Positions 16,316 through 24,769 of a stretch of DNA of 29,295 nucleotides are shown piece by piece (position 1 is the first letter of the stretch; each line of letters opens with the position of its first letter). Made by a program: the position numbers and the translations under genes. The notes below the pieces were generated by a model, which worked only from the letters and a program-made list of their open reading frames with translations, had not been told where the DNA came from and did no database searches. Source of the DNA: CAYRTD01 sp964426915 (GTDB taxonomy: Bacteria > Bacteroidota > Bacteroidia > Bacteroidales > GCA-2748055); NCBI GenBank assembly GCA_964426915.1, contig CAYRTD010000035.1, positions 1-29,295 on the forward strand. Reading direction: 5' to 3'.

Positions 16316-17059
16316 ATGCTGAAAACCATTTTCGAACACCGGTCAATTAGAAATTATAAAGAAGACGAAATCCCTTCTGATTTATTAAGCGAAATTCTTC
16401 AAGCCGGCACCAGAGCCTCAACAACCGGCAACATGCAGGTTTATTCAATGATAGTTAATGAAGATCCGGAAATAAAAGAAAAACTATGGGAGGCTCATTT
16501 TAAGCAACCCATGGTAAAAAAGGCACCTGTTCATATTACCTTCTGTGCAGATTTTCATCGTTTTAATACATGGTGTCGTAACCGAAAAGCTGAACCGGGA
16601 TATGATAATTTTCTTTCTTTCATGACAGCTGCAATTGATGCACTCCTTGCATCACAGAATGTTGTTATTGAGGCGGAATCACATGGCCTTGGTGCATGTT
16701 ACCTTGGTACAGCAACTTACAATGCCGATAAGATCATTGAGATACTTAATCTCCCAAAAAATGTTGTACCCGTCGCAGCACTGGTGCTTGGCTATCCTGC
16801 AGAAATACCGGGTCTCACAGACAGATTACCTCTTGAAGCGGTTGTGCATAATGAAAAATATCAAATCTTCACTAAAGAAAAGATAGACAGGGTATATGAA
16901 GAACGCGAGGCTTCTGAGGAAACCCGTGATCTTCTTGAGATAAATCAGAAGGAAACACTGGCCCAGATATTTACTGACAATCGTTATAAGAAGGAAGATA
17001 ATGAGTTTTTTTCAGAAAAATACCTTGGGGTTTTGAAGAGACAGGGGTTTTTGAAATAG
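16316..17059 (+). CDS. Nitroreductase-family flavoprotein (NfsA/FRP-like)
   Basis: A 247-residue FMN enzyme. The N-terminus FEHRSIRNYKEDEIPSDLL has the conserved RSIR FMN-phosphate segment, followed by AGTRASTTGNMQVYSMIV. The middle LLASQNVVIEAESHGLGACYLG is the core signature, and VLGYPAE begins the C-terminal arm. The 60-residue extension beyond the core (VYEEREASEETRDLL ... VLKRQGFLK) fits the NfsA/FRP subgroup of NADPH-dependent oxygen-insensitive enzymes rather than the short NfsB type. Such enzymes reduce nitroaromatics, quinones or flavins; the natural substrate cannot be read from sequence. It is a single gene convergent with the Ldh-type dehydrogenase, whose stop lies 37 bases away. 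Confidence 0.9.
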   Translation: MLKTIFEHRSIRNYKEDEIPSDLLSEILQAGTRASTTGNMQVYSMIVNEDPEIKEKLWEAHFKQPMVKKAPVHITFCADFHRFNTWCRNRKAEPGYDNFLSFMTAAIDALLASQNVVIEAESHGLGACYLGTATYNADKIIEILNLPKNVVPVAALVLGYPAEIPGLTDRLPLEAVVHNEKYQIFTKEKIDRVYEEREASEETRDLLEINQKETLAQIFTDNRYKKEDNEFFSEKYLGVLKRQGFLK

Positions 17060-17096
17060 ATCTGCTGTTTATAATAAATTCGAATTCATATTCGGC

Positions 17097-18167
17097 CTAT
17101 TGAAATTCCAGACCCAAATAATTTGCAATCTCTTTCATCTCTTTAACCACCCCGGGGATCATAGTGATTCCTTCTTTTCTGATTAGCTCTTCTTTCCTGC
17201 GTTCAGGTTCGCCGGGAATAAGGACTTCTTCGTGGCCTGGAGCTGTTTTTGCGTTTTTAAAGGTATCTATCCACTCATCCATTTTATTCTTGAATTCCTG
17301 TGCAGGTCTGAATGCATCTATTCGCATGGCACCAAAAAAGTGACCTGTCCCTTCGCCTGTTTTTTCATCGAGGACAGGAAGATACGCAACTGAGGGAGGA
17401 ACAAAAGGGCCAAAATTGGCACCGGATAATACGGCTGATAGAATATCGACTACAGAACTCATGCAATATCCCTTATGACTTCCATGTTCATAGTCTCCGC
17501 CAAGTGTAAGCATTGAGCCACCTTCTTTAAGAATATCGGGTTCTTCCGATGCATTCCCTTCTTTGTCCTGTACATAACCCAGGGGAACTTTCTGGTCCTG
17601 TTTGGCAGCCACTGCAAGTTTTCCACGTGCAATGGGGGTAGTGGAAAAATCGGCCACGAAAGGATCTCTTTTTCCTGCCGGTATGGCAACAGCTATGGGA
17701 TTAGTGCCAAGCAACCTTGAAACTGAAAATGTTGGAGCAACAAGCGGATTGGCATTCGTCATTGCAATACCTATCATATCTTTTTCCAGGGCCATCATAG
17801 AATAAAAACCTGCAATTCCGAAATGATTGGAATTGCGTGTGGATACCCAGCCAGTGCCGGCTTTTTCTGCTTTCTCTATTGCTATTTGCATTGACCTGGT
17901 GGCAGCTATCATTCCTATCGATCTGTCGCCATCAACAACCGCTGTACTGGGGGATTCGTGAACGATCTTTACTTCAGGCAGAACATTGATACGTTTGGCC
18001 TGCCATAGCTGAAAATAATCCTTGATGCGAATCATTCCATGTGAGGATAAGCCCCTGAGTTCAGCTGCCATAAAAACATTTGTTGCCAGTTTTGCGTCTT
18101 CCGGGGGACATCCCATTTTTATAAATACATTCCGGGTGAAATTTTCAAGATATTCGTAGCTGTGCAT
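17097..18167 (-). CDS. Ldh-family (malate/L-lactate dehydrogenase type 2) oxidoreductase
   Basis: A 356-residue NAD(P)-dependent oxidoreductase of the non-Rossmann Ldh/MDH-2 fold (YjmC, ComC, AllD relatives). The signature ELRGLSSHGMIRI holds the conserved H43; VSTRNSNHFGIAGFY (about 108-122) and LLGTNPIAVAIP follow, with DFSTTPIARGKL further on. Substrates in the family include malate, sulfolactate, ureidoglycolate and 2,3-diketogulonate, and the context here does not discriminate. It is on the same strand as the SDR gene, but the 241-base gap between them is occupied by a family-2 repeat whose arms can form a terminator, so the two may be separate transcripts. Confidence 0.92.
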   Translation of the reverse strand: MHSYEYLENFTRNVFIKMGCPPEDAKLATNVFMAAELRGLSSHGMIRIKDYFQLWQAKRINVLPEVKIVHESPSTAVVDGDRSIGMIAATRSMQIAIEKAEKAGTGWVSTRNSNHFGIAGFYSMMALEKDMIGIAMTNANPLVAPTFSVSRLLGTNPIAVAIPAGKRDPFVADFSTTPIARGKLAVAAKQDQKVPLGYVQDKEGNASEEPDILKEGGSMLTLGGDYEHGSHKGYCMSSVVDILSAVLSGANFGPFVPPSVAYLPVLDEKTGEGTGHFFGAMRIDAFRPAQEFKNKMDEWIDTFKNAKTAPGHEEVLIPGEPERRKEELIRKEGITMIPGVVKEMKEIANYLGLEFQ

Positions 18168-18210
18168 AATTTGGAATTTGTTTGGAGTAAAAATATAAAT
18201 TTCCAGCCAA

Positions 18211-18399
18211 TTAAAGAGGCTGTCTAAGAAGTAATAATCTTTTTAAAAGAACTTATAATCTGAAGCTTTCAATTTGTAAGTAAGCCAAAACTTAAAAATA
18301 CTTTTTAGTCACAAGCAAGTAGTTTGCGATAAATAAAAAAAATAACTGAAGAATTGGTGCCTTTAAATAAAAGAGTTACATGCAAGACAGCCTCTTTAA
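18211..18399. mobile_element. Inverted-repeat element (family 2), 189 bp
   Basis: Perfect 15-bp inverted repeats TTAAAGAGGCTGTCT (18211-18225) and AGACAGCCTCTTTAA (18385-18399) enclose 159 bases. Inside, 18265-18308 repeats the block at 2-43. The right arm with its flank TTACATGCAAGACAGCC matches the solo hairpin at 12659-12696. Either this is a small non-autonomous element, or a GAGGCTGTC-type terminator hairpin has been opened by an insertion. No coding capacity. Confidence 0.65.
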
Positions 18400-18408
18400 C
18401 TGATAAAT

Positions 18409-19170
18409 TTATTCATCCCTTCTTGCAATAGCCGCCGCAGCCTGATCGGTTGGCATGATCAGCATATCGTTGATATTGACATGAGCGGGACGGGTTACGG
18501 CAAAAAGAATTGCTTCTGCAATATCTTCAGCATAAAGAGGTGTTAATCCTTTATAGACATTCTCGGCTCTATCTTTATCACCCTTGAACCGGACAGTGGA
18601 AAATTCCGTATCAACCAAGCCTGGTGCAATATTGGTAACCTTTATTTTGTTCTGCAGCAAATCTATTCTCATGGCCCTGGATAAAGCATCGACAGCGTGT
18701 TTTGTTGCACAATAAACATTACCGTTTTCGTAAACTTCTTTACCCGCGACTGATGCAATATTGATAATATGACCACTGTTTTCAGCAACCATTCGCGGAG
18801 ATACGGCCCGGGTAACATAAAGCAGTCCTTTGATATTGGTATCTATCATTCTTTCCCAGTCATCCACCTCTCCGTTATCAATATGATTTAATCCGACAGC
18901 AAGGCCAGCATTATTTACCAAAACATTTATTTTTTTCCATTTTTCCGGAAGCCCTTTTATGGCACTGTCAACTTCTGCCTTATTTCGCACATCGAATGAT
19001 AGTAAAAGGATTTCTACTTCGGAAATTTTTTGAATTTCTTTTTTTAGATCCTCCAGCCGATCTTTCCTTCTGCCGCAAATTATGAGATTATACTCATGAA
19101 TAGATAGAATATCTGCAGTTGCTTTTCCAATTCCGGAAGTAGCCCCGGTTATTAATGCAATTTTTTTCAT
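18409..19170 (-). CDS. YdfG-like short-chain dehydrogenase/reductase
   Basis: A 253-residue classical SDR. The cofactor motif is TGATSGIG (8-15), and an arginine pair after strand 2 (ICGRRKDRL) favours NADP(H). NNAG is at 86-89, with the catalytic S140, Y153 and K157 in IASVAG and YCATK. The downstream pattern IAPGLVDTEFSTVRFKGD and RPAHVNINDMLIMPTDQ is close to E. coli YdfG, which oxidises L-allo-threonine, serine and 3-hydroxy acids, so a 3-hydroxy acid dehydrogenase role is likely though not proven. Full length. TAACTTTG upstream (19194-19187, minus) is a candidate -7 box. Confidence 0.92.
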   Translation of the reverse strand: MKKIALITGATSGIGKATADILSIHEYNLIICGRRKDRLEDLKKEIQKISEVEILLLSFDVRNKAEVDSAIKGLPEKWKKINVLVNNAGLAVGLNHIDNGEVDDWERMIDTNIKGLLYVTRAVSPRMVAENSGHIINIASVAGKEVYENGNVYCATKHAVDALSRAMRIDLLQNKIKVTNIAPGLVDTEFSTVRFKGDKDRAENVYKGLTPLYAEDIAEAILFAVTRPAHVNINDMLIMPTDQAAAAIARRDE

Positions 19171-19315
19171 AGCTGATTATTTCCTCCAAAGTTAAATAAA
19201 AGTAATAAAAGTTAGTGCTGTTAAAGGGATTTCATGATGGATTGTACCTGAAAACAAAAAATCACTTTTAAAATATCCTAACTTATACTATTTTAGCGCC
19301 GGCATCGTTTAAGTA

Positions 19316-19548
19316 GTGTCTGTCCATAATGTCCAATATCTGCGTTGCTGCAACCGCGTGTCGCTGAAGCTTTAGCGGAGGCACAAAATTTTAAATCCTC
19401 GAATACATTAGTATACTGCGGTTTAAAATTTTTACACGCCTCCGTTGAAGAACGGGGCAGGCTTTGATCTCGAGCATTAGCTTTGCTAAGCTCACCGCCA
19501 ATTGGCGGTTCGATTCCGATCCAGACACCCGACTTTATTGACGGACAC
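19316..19548 (-). mobile_element. MITE-like repeat R4 upstream of porT
   Basis: The most complete copy, 233 bp. Ends are GTGTCTGTCCATAATGTC and GACTTTATTGACGGACAC, inverted with 15 of 18 matches. It is flanked by TAAGTA (19310-19315) and TTAGTA (19549-19554), a 6-bp target repeat with one change. Inside, arms at 19376-19395 and 19422-19444 (CGGAGGCAC + AAAATTTTAAA and complement) make a long stem, CCGTT/AACGG a small hairpin (19442-19455), and CCGCCAATTGGCGG a perfect palindrome. It ends 20 bases before the porT start codon. Confidence 0.85.
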
Positions 19549-19568
19549 TTAGTATAAAAATCTGCATT

Positions 19569-20261
19569 TTGAAGAAAACTGTATTCATACTTCTTTTGTT
19601 TATTCCCTTTCTCCTGAACGGGCAGGTAAAACGGCCCAGGAATATGCCTGGCTATGACTTTAAGACTCTGCATTTTGGTTTTACAATTGGCTTTCATTCC
19701 CAGGATCTTTCTTTTAAAAGAGATGAAAATTTAGGTTTATTTGCCGATGTGTCAGATCCCGGATTGGGTTTTCAGGTTACTATTGTTTCTGATCTTAGAT
19801 TGAGTGAGAACTGGAATCTACGGTTTCTGCCCGGTATCGCACTTGGCGAAAAAGAGATTTCTTTCTATGATATTCAAACCAGGGATTTGGTTGAAAAAGG
19901 AACTATAGAATCCAACTATCTGGACTTCCCGCTTTTACTTAAATACCGGTCTAAAAGGCTTAATAATGTCAGACCTTATATTATAGGTGGATTAAATTAT
20001 CGTTATGACCTTGCCGCAAGGAAAGAGTCCGATGAGAGTGACAGAATATATGTGAGACTTAAACCCTCTGATCTTTACCTTGAAGGTGGGTTTGGGATAG
20101 ATTTTTACTCACAATATTTTAAATTTTCACCTGAAATTAAGGTGGGAATGGGTCTGAGAAACCTTCTTGTTAAGGATGTAACACAGAGAGAGACTCAGTT
20201 TGTGAATTCTATCGACCATCTGCGCTCTTTTGTGGTAATGATCAACTTTCATTTCGAATAA
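19569..20261 (+). CDS. porT: PorT-family outer-membrane beta-barrel, type IX secretion component
   Basis: A 230-residue protein with signal peptide (MKKTVFILLLFIPFLLNGQ) and a barrel body. The pattern NMPGYDFKTLHFGFTIGFHSQDLSF, then YLDFPLLLKYRSKRLNNVRPYIIGGLNYRYDLA and LYLEGGFGIDFYSQYFKFSPEIKVGMGLRN, fits PorT/SprT, needed for type IX secretion. The start is TTG at 19569; no in-frame ATG lies upstream within the repeat, and the next Met would remove the signal peptide. Repeat R4 ends 20 bases upstream, so any promoter is inside or beyond the repeat. The stop overlaps by 13 bases the end of the opposite-strand methyltransferase gene. No T9SS cargo with a recognisable C-terminal domain is seen in the window. 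Confidence 0.85.
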   Translation: MKKTVFILLLFIPFLLNGQVKRPRNMPGYDFKTLHFGFTIGFHSQDLSFKRDENLGLFADVSDPGLGFQVTIVSDLRLSENWNLRFLPGIALGEKEISFYDIQTRDLVEKGTIESNYLDFPLLLKYRSKRLNNVRPYIIGGLNYRYDLAARKESDESDRIYVRLKPSDLYLEGGFGIDFYSQYFKFSPEIKVGMGLRNLLVKDVTQRETQFVNSIDHLRSFVVMINFHFE

Positions 20262-21034
20262 TTTTTTTTTCTTGTAATTTCCGATCCTGTAATTCCCACT
20301 GCAATACTAAGATTTAAAGATTCTGCACCGTATTTCTCTGAATGTCCGGGAATGGTTATCCTGTGTTCAGTGCGTTCAGATATTTTTTTTCCGAGCCCCT
20401 TCGACTCATTTCCAAAAAAGAACATTCCACGACCAGTTAAGGGGAATTTATATAAATTTTCGCCATCCAGGACTGCTGATATCGTCTGATACCCGGAAGC
20501 CATTTTTTTTATTCCATCAAACAGACTCTCGGTTTCTGTGTAGTGGACTTTAACTCTTGAAAAACTTCCCATGCTCGCCTGGATGACCTTAGGATTATAG
20601 TGATCCACACTATCCTGACTGCAAAAGATATTTTTTATGCCAAACCAGTCTGCAGTTCTGATAATTGTTCCGAGATTACCGGGATCCTGAATTTTCTCAA
20701 GAAAGAAACTATAACAGTTTTCAATTTCGGCAGGACTCCATCCGTATTCTGGAATTTCTATTTCAAGTATCGCCTTGTTGGGTGATGAAAGGGAGGATAT
20801 CCTTTTTAATTCTTTTTCACTGATCTCAATAGTAGGAATATTGGCTGGTATATATGTGTCGGAATTCAAGAAGCTGGGTAAAGCCAATAAACTTCTTAGT
20901 TTATAACCACTCCCCGAATTTAAAAGCAGTTCTTTAACTATCTTATCTCCTTCAGCAAGAAATACTTTGTATTCATTCCTGATTTTTTTTTGTTTGAGTG
21001 ATGAATAGTACTTTAACTGATTTCTCGATAACAT
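20249..21034 (-). CDS. SpoU/TrmH-family RNA 2'-O-methyltransferase
   Basis: A 261-residue protein with an RlmB-like layout: a small N-terminal substrate-binding domain (1-95, containing KIRNEYKVFLAEGDKIVKELL) and a SPOUT knot domain. The three SpoU motifs are present: EKIQDPGNLGTIIRTADWFG (R126 catalytic), FFFGNESKGL (about 206-214) and the C-terminal ESLNLSIAVGI (238-248). It should methylate a ribose 2'-OH of rRNA or tRNA with S-adenosylmethionine; the target nucleotide is not predictable. I chose the ATG at 21034 because MLSRNQLKYYSSL is the usual start in the family; an upstream in-frame Met at 21100 would add 22 unlikely residues. Its end overlaps the porT stop tail to tail. Confidence 0.92.
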   Translation of the reverse strand: MLSRNQLKYYSSLKQKKIRNEYKVFLAEGDKIVKELLLNSGSGYKLRSLLALPSFLNSDTYIPANIPTIEISEKELKRISSLSSPNKAILEIEIPEYGWSPAEIENCYSFFLEKIQDPGNLGTIIRTADWFGIKNIFCSQDSVDHYNPKVIQASMGSFSRVKVHYTETESLFDGIKKMASGYQTISAVLDGENLYKFPLTGRGMFFFGNESKGLGKKISERTEHRITIPGHSEKYGAESLNLSIAVGITGSEITRKKNYSK

Positions 21035-21141
21035 TTGGGAAAAATTTATATTTGCAAAAATATATAATGTATTTTTTAAGTTTAGTATAAAATATTGCAA
21101 TTTTGTCGCGTTTATACTTTTCTACTTAATATTACTGCATT

Positions 21142-23439
21142 TTGATCAGAAATCTCGTATACCTGTTTTTGCTTGTTGGGCTGTTTAGTTCGTGCAGCAT
21201 GACTAAATATGTGCCTGAAAATGAGTATCTTTTGGATAAATACACCATTAAGGGCCAAAAAGGAAAGCTCAAAAAGGAGGAACTTGAAAATTATATTCGT
21301 CAGAAACCAAATAAAAAAATTCTTGGATTTAAGTTTTATCTCGGACTTTATAACCTTTCCAGTCAGGATAAGACCGGATGGTTTCACAGAACAATGCGAA
21401 CAATCGGGGAAGAACCTGTCATTTACAGTGATTTTTTAGCGGAGAGAACAACCAAACAACTAGAACTTTTTTTAAAGAACAAAGGATATTACAATGCAAG
21501 TGTTGAGGACTCTGTTATAGTCAAAAACCGGAAGGCTAATATAATTTACAGGTTAACACCCGCAAAACCCTACCTTATCAGAGATATAGATTATGTATTT
21601 GAGGATACCACACTAAGGGATCTTGTGTTAAGGGATACGGTGAACTCTCTTTTAAGTAAACACGACCTCTTCGATGTAGATGTTCTATCTGCCGAGAGGG
21701 AAAGAATAGCGACACATTTAAACAACCTGGGATACTTTTATTTTTCAAAGGAATTTATATTTTACCAGGCCGATACAAGTCTTGCTGATTATAAGGTGGA
21801 CATTGAGCTTATTATCAAAAAATACAAGGTGCCTGCAGAAAATGGAAACTACACTGAAAAGCCGCATCCAAAGGCCAGGATTGGAGAGGTTTTTATGCAC
21901 ACCGAATTTAATCCGCAGAAAGCTCTCAACAACAGGCAGCGATATGAGATTGACATGGATACCCTATCTCTAGAAAATGTCAATTTGCTGTACAATGAAA
22001 AACTGAAAGTTACTCCGGGAGTTTTAACGGAATCAAGTTTTATTGTTCCCGGTGATCTTTATAATCTGGAAAATGTTCGCAGAACATACAGAAATCTTTC
22101 TTCACTCAGATTATTTCGTCTTGTAGATATCGAATTCCGGGACATCGACAGCATAGATAATGCGGGTCAGATAGTTCTGGAATGCGAAATTTTTCTTACC
22201 CCCCAAACCTTGCAGGCCTATACCGTGGAATTGCAGGGAACAAATTCTTCAGGAAATATTGGTGCAGCCGGGAATTTTATTTATCAGCACAGGAATTTTT
22301 TTGGGGGGGCAGAGAATTTAAATCTTAGTTTAACAGGAGCCCTAGAAACACTGAAGGAAAACTATGGGGAAGACTACGGAAATATGGTAGAATTTGGTTC
22401 TGAGGTTCGCATAGGGATTCCAAAATTCTTCCTGCCTTTCAAAACCGATCAATTTATAAGAAAATATAATCCTAGTACATCGATTTCAGCAGCTTATAAT
22501 TACCAGAGAAGACCGGATTATACACGTACCGTTGCAAATGCTTCCTTCGGATATAACTGGAAGGGAAACCGCTACCTTACACATATTATTAATCCCATAG
22601 AACTGAATCTGGTATCCATACCATTTAAATCCAGGGAGTTTTCCGACTGGCTGGAAGGCAAATATATTTTCTATTCATATCAGCCTCACCTTGTAACAGT
22701 TACAAATTACAGTCTTATTTTTAATAATCAGAACATTCAAAAGAAAACCGATTTTACTTATTTTCGAATAAATGTCGAGTCGGCCGGCAATGTTCTTTCT
22801 GCTGCCTATGATCTGGCTGATTTTAAAAAAAGTAACGGCAGTTATGAGCTTTTCAATACCGAATTTTCACAATACATCAGAGGAGATTTTGATGTACGTT
22901 ATTATAATCTGATAGATGAAAACAGCAGTTTAGTATATCGTTTTTTTGCAGGCGCCGGCTTACCTTATAATAATTCCACCGCTCTTCCTTTTGAAAAAAA
23001 ATATTTTGCCGGTGGTGCTAACGGAATTCGTGCCTGGCAGGTCAGAAACCTGGGACCTGGATCCTATGAAGAGGAGGAAAGGCTGACCTATCCGAATAAA
23101 ACTGCGGATATAAAACTGGAAGTAAATCTTGAGTACCGTTTCAGGCTCTTCTGGGTACTGGAAGGAGCTTTGTTCATTGATGCCGGGAATATTTGGGCTA
23201 TTAATGAAAATGACGAAAGAGAAGGAGCTTTATTTAACCCCGGGTCCTTTTATAGAGACATTGCCGTGGGTACGGGCTTTGGAAGCCGTTTTGTTTTTTC
23301 ATTTTTTACATTTCGTCTCGATCTGGGTATTAAAGCCAGAGACCCTATTCTTCCTGAAGGAAATAAATGGATAGTCGGCACAAGGAAAATGACTTCTGAT
23401 GATTTCACTCTTAATATCGGCATAGGTTATCCCTTTTAG
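21142..23439 (+). CDS. Omp85 (BamA/TamA) family outer-membrane lipoprotein, TamL-like
   Basis: A 765-residue protein. The N-terminus MIRNLVYLFLLVGLFSSC has a lipobox with C18; it is followed by SMTKYVPENEYLLDKYTIKG, which I associate with the lipidated TamA paralogue TamL of Bacteroidota. POTRA-like domains occupy about 25-350. The C-terminal half is the 16-stranded barrel with FAGGANGIRAWQVRNLGPG, the equivalent of the VRGF/Y motif of Omp85 loop 6, and a final aromatic strand ending in F. Such proteins insert or assemble outer-membrane proteins. The start is TTG at 21142: an in-frame stop lies 15 bases upstream and no ATG precedes the lipoprotein signal. A tamB gene is not adjacent, which leaves the TamL name tentative. 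Confidence 0.85.
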   Translation: MIRNLVYLFLLVGLFSSCSMTKYVPENEYLLDKYTIKGQKGKLKKEELENYIRQKPNKKILGFKFYLGLYNLSSQDKTGWFHRTMRTIGEEPVIYSDFLAERTTKQLELFLKNKGYYNASVEDSVIVKNRKANIIYRLTPAKPYLIRDIDYVFEDTTLRDLVLRDTVNSLLSKHDLFDVDVLSAERERIATHLNNLGYFYFSKEFIFYQADTSLADYKVDIELIIKKYKVPAENGNYTEKPHPKARIGEVFMHTEFNPQKALNNRQRYEIDMDTLSLENVNLLYNEKLKVTPGVLTESSFIVPGDLYNLENVRRTYRNLSSLRLFRLVDIEFRDIDSIDNAGQIVLECEIFLTPQTLQAYTVELQGTNSSGNIGAAGNFIYQHRNFFGGAENLNLSLTGALETLKENYGEDYGNMVEFGSEVRIGIPKFFLPFKTDQFIRKYNPSTSISAAYNYQRRPDYTRTVANASFGYNWKGNRYLTHIINPIELNLVSIPFKSREFSDWLEGKYIFYSYQPHLVTVTNYSLIFNNQNIQKKTDFTYFRINVESAGNVLSAAYDLADFKKSNGSYELFNTEFSQYIRGDFDVRYYNLIDENSSLVYRFFAGAGLPYNNSTALPFEKKYFAGGANGIRAWQVRNLGPGSYEEEERLTYPNKTADIKLEVNLEYRFRLFWVLEGALFIDAGNIWAINENDEREGALFNPGSFYRDIAVGTGFGSRFVFSFFTFRLDLGIKARDPILPEGNKWIVGTRKMTSDDFTLNIGIGYPF

Positions 23440-23540
23440 CAGAATTTTGTTCCGATCGTTGTTTTACATAGTTGAAAAATATAATGGATATATCTGCTAA
23501 TTAAATTACAATCCAGCTGAAATTTATGGTTTTTTATTTA

Positions 23541-23548
23541 TAAATTTG
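23541..23548 (+). promoter_or_regulatory. Candidate -7 box for fbaA
   Basis: TAAATTTG matches TAnnTTTG and lies 43 bases before the aldolase ATG. No TTTG is present 20 bases upstream, so only half of the promoter is supported. Confidence 0.45.
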
Positions 23549-23591
23549 TGCAAAATTCGATTATCAAGTAGTAACTTTTAAAGAATAAATC

Positions 23592-24671
23592 ATGTCTCAA
23601 AAAATTTTAGACCATGTAAAACCGGGAGTGGTAACCGGAGATGATGTCAGAACAATATTTGAAATAGCTCAGGAGAATCATTTTGCCTTACCGGCTGTTA
23701 ATGTGGTAAGTACAAATTCGGTAAATGCAGTTATTGAAGCCGGAAGAACAGTAAATTCCCCCATAATGATCCAGTTTTCAAATGGCGGTGCAACTTTTTA
23801 TGCCGGAAAAGGTGCTCCCAACGAAAATATGAAAGCCTCAATCGCCGGTGCGATATCAGGAGCGAAGCACGTACACATGATGTCGGAGCTCTACGGGGTA
23901 CCCGTTATCCTTCATACTGACCATGCTGCAAAAAAATTATTGCCATGGATAGACGGATTACTTGATTATGGGGAAAAGCATTATGAACGTTATGGTCGTC
24001 CTCTATACAGCTCTCATATGCTTGACCTATCGGAAGAGCCGCTCGAGGAGAATATTAAGATCTGTAAAGAGTACCTTGAACGTATGAGTAAAATGGGTAT
24101 GACCCTTGAGATTGAATTGGGCGTAACCGGTGGGGAAGAAGATGGAGTTGATAATACCGAGATTGACAATTCGCTTCTTTATACTCAACCGGAAGAAGTT
24201 GCCTATGCTTATGAGGAACTTAAGAAGATATCTCCTAATTTTACTATTGCTGCTTCCTTTGGGAATGTGCATGGAGTATATAAACCGGGAAATGTTAAAC
24301 TTACCCCGAAAATCCTTAAGAATTCTCAGGAATTTATTCAGGAAAAATACAATACTCCCGAAAAACCTGTTTACTTTGTTTTCCATGGTGGATCCGGTTC
24401 TACACAGGAAGAAATCAGAGAAGCTATCTCTTATGGAGTCATAAAAATGAATATTGATACAGATACTCAATGGGCATACTGGGATGGAGTGCGGAAATAT
24501 GAAGCTGAAAATCACGATTACCTTCAGAGACAAATTGGAAATCCTGAAGGTGAAGATAAGCCCAATAAGAAAAAATATGATCCGAGGGTCTGGCTGAGAG
24601 AAGGAGAGAAGGCAATGATTGAGAGACTGAAAGTCGCCTTCGATGATTTGAATTGCAATGACAGACTATAA
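23592..24671 (+). CDS. fbaA: Class II fructose-1,6-bisphosphate aldolase
   Basis: A 359-residue zinc enzyme that splits fructose 1,6-bisphosphate into dihydroxyacetone phosphate and glyceraldehyde 3-phosphate. The class IIA (E. coli FbaA-like) features are clear: ILHTDHAAKK with catalytic D110 and zinc ligand H111, SSHMLDLSEEPLEENI, ELGVTGGEEDGVDN, FGNVHGVYKPGNVKL with a second zinc histidine, FHGGSGS with the third, and the phosphate-binding KMNIDTDTQWAYWDGV. It is full length. It has its own terminator, so it is probably monocistronic. gap, 13 kb away, performs the next step of the pathway. Confidence 0.98.
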   Translation: MSQKILDHVKPGVVTGDDVRTIFEIAQENHFALPAVNVVSTNSVNAVIEAGRTVNSPIMIQFSNGGATFYAGKGAPNENMKASIAGAISGAKHVHMMSELYGVPVILHTDHAAKKLLPWIDGLLDYGEKHYERYGRPLYSSHMLDLSEEPLEENIKICKEYLERMSKMGMTLEIELGVTGGEEDGVDNTEIDNSLLYTQPEEVAYAYEELKKISPNFTIAASFGNVHGVYKPGNVKLTPKILKNSQEFIQEKYNTPEKPVYFVFHGGSGSTQEEIREAISYGVIKMNIDTDTQWAYWDGVRKYEAENHDYLQRQIGNPEGEDKPNKKKYDPRVWLREGEKAMIERLKVAFDDLNCNDRL

Positions 24672-24685
24672 TAAATACCTTTATC

Positions 24686-24711
24686 AAAAACCGCCTTCGG
24701 GCGGTTTTTTT
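24686..24711 (+). terminator. Rho-independent terminator of fbaA
   Basis: AAAAACCGCC-TTCG-GGCGGTTTTTTT: a 5-bp GC stem extended by A-T pairs, a stable TTCG tetraloop and a seven-T run, 14 bases after the stop codon. Confidence 0.95.
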
Positions 24712-24769
24712 ATTTATTGGGATTCGTATTTTTTTTATTATTATTGCTCCCTGTTTAAAAAGATTGCTT

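Noticed and set aside
24027..24533. 168-codon open frame antisense to fbaA
   Set aside because: Shadow of the aldolase reading frame; no start signal or domain.
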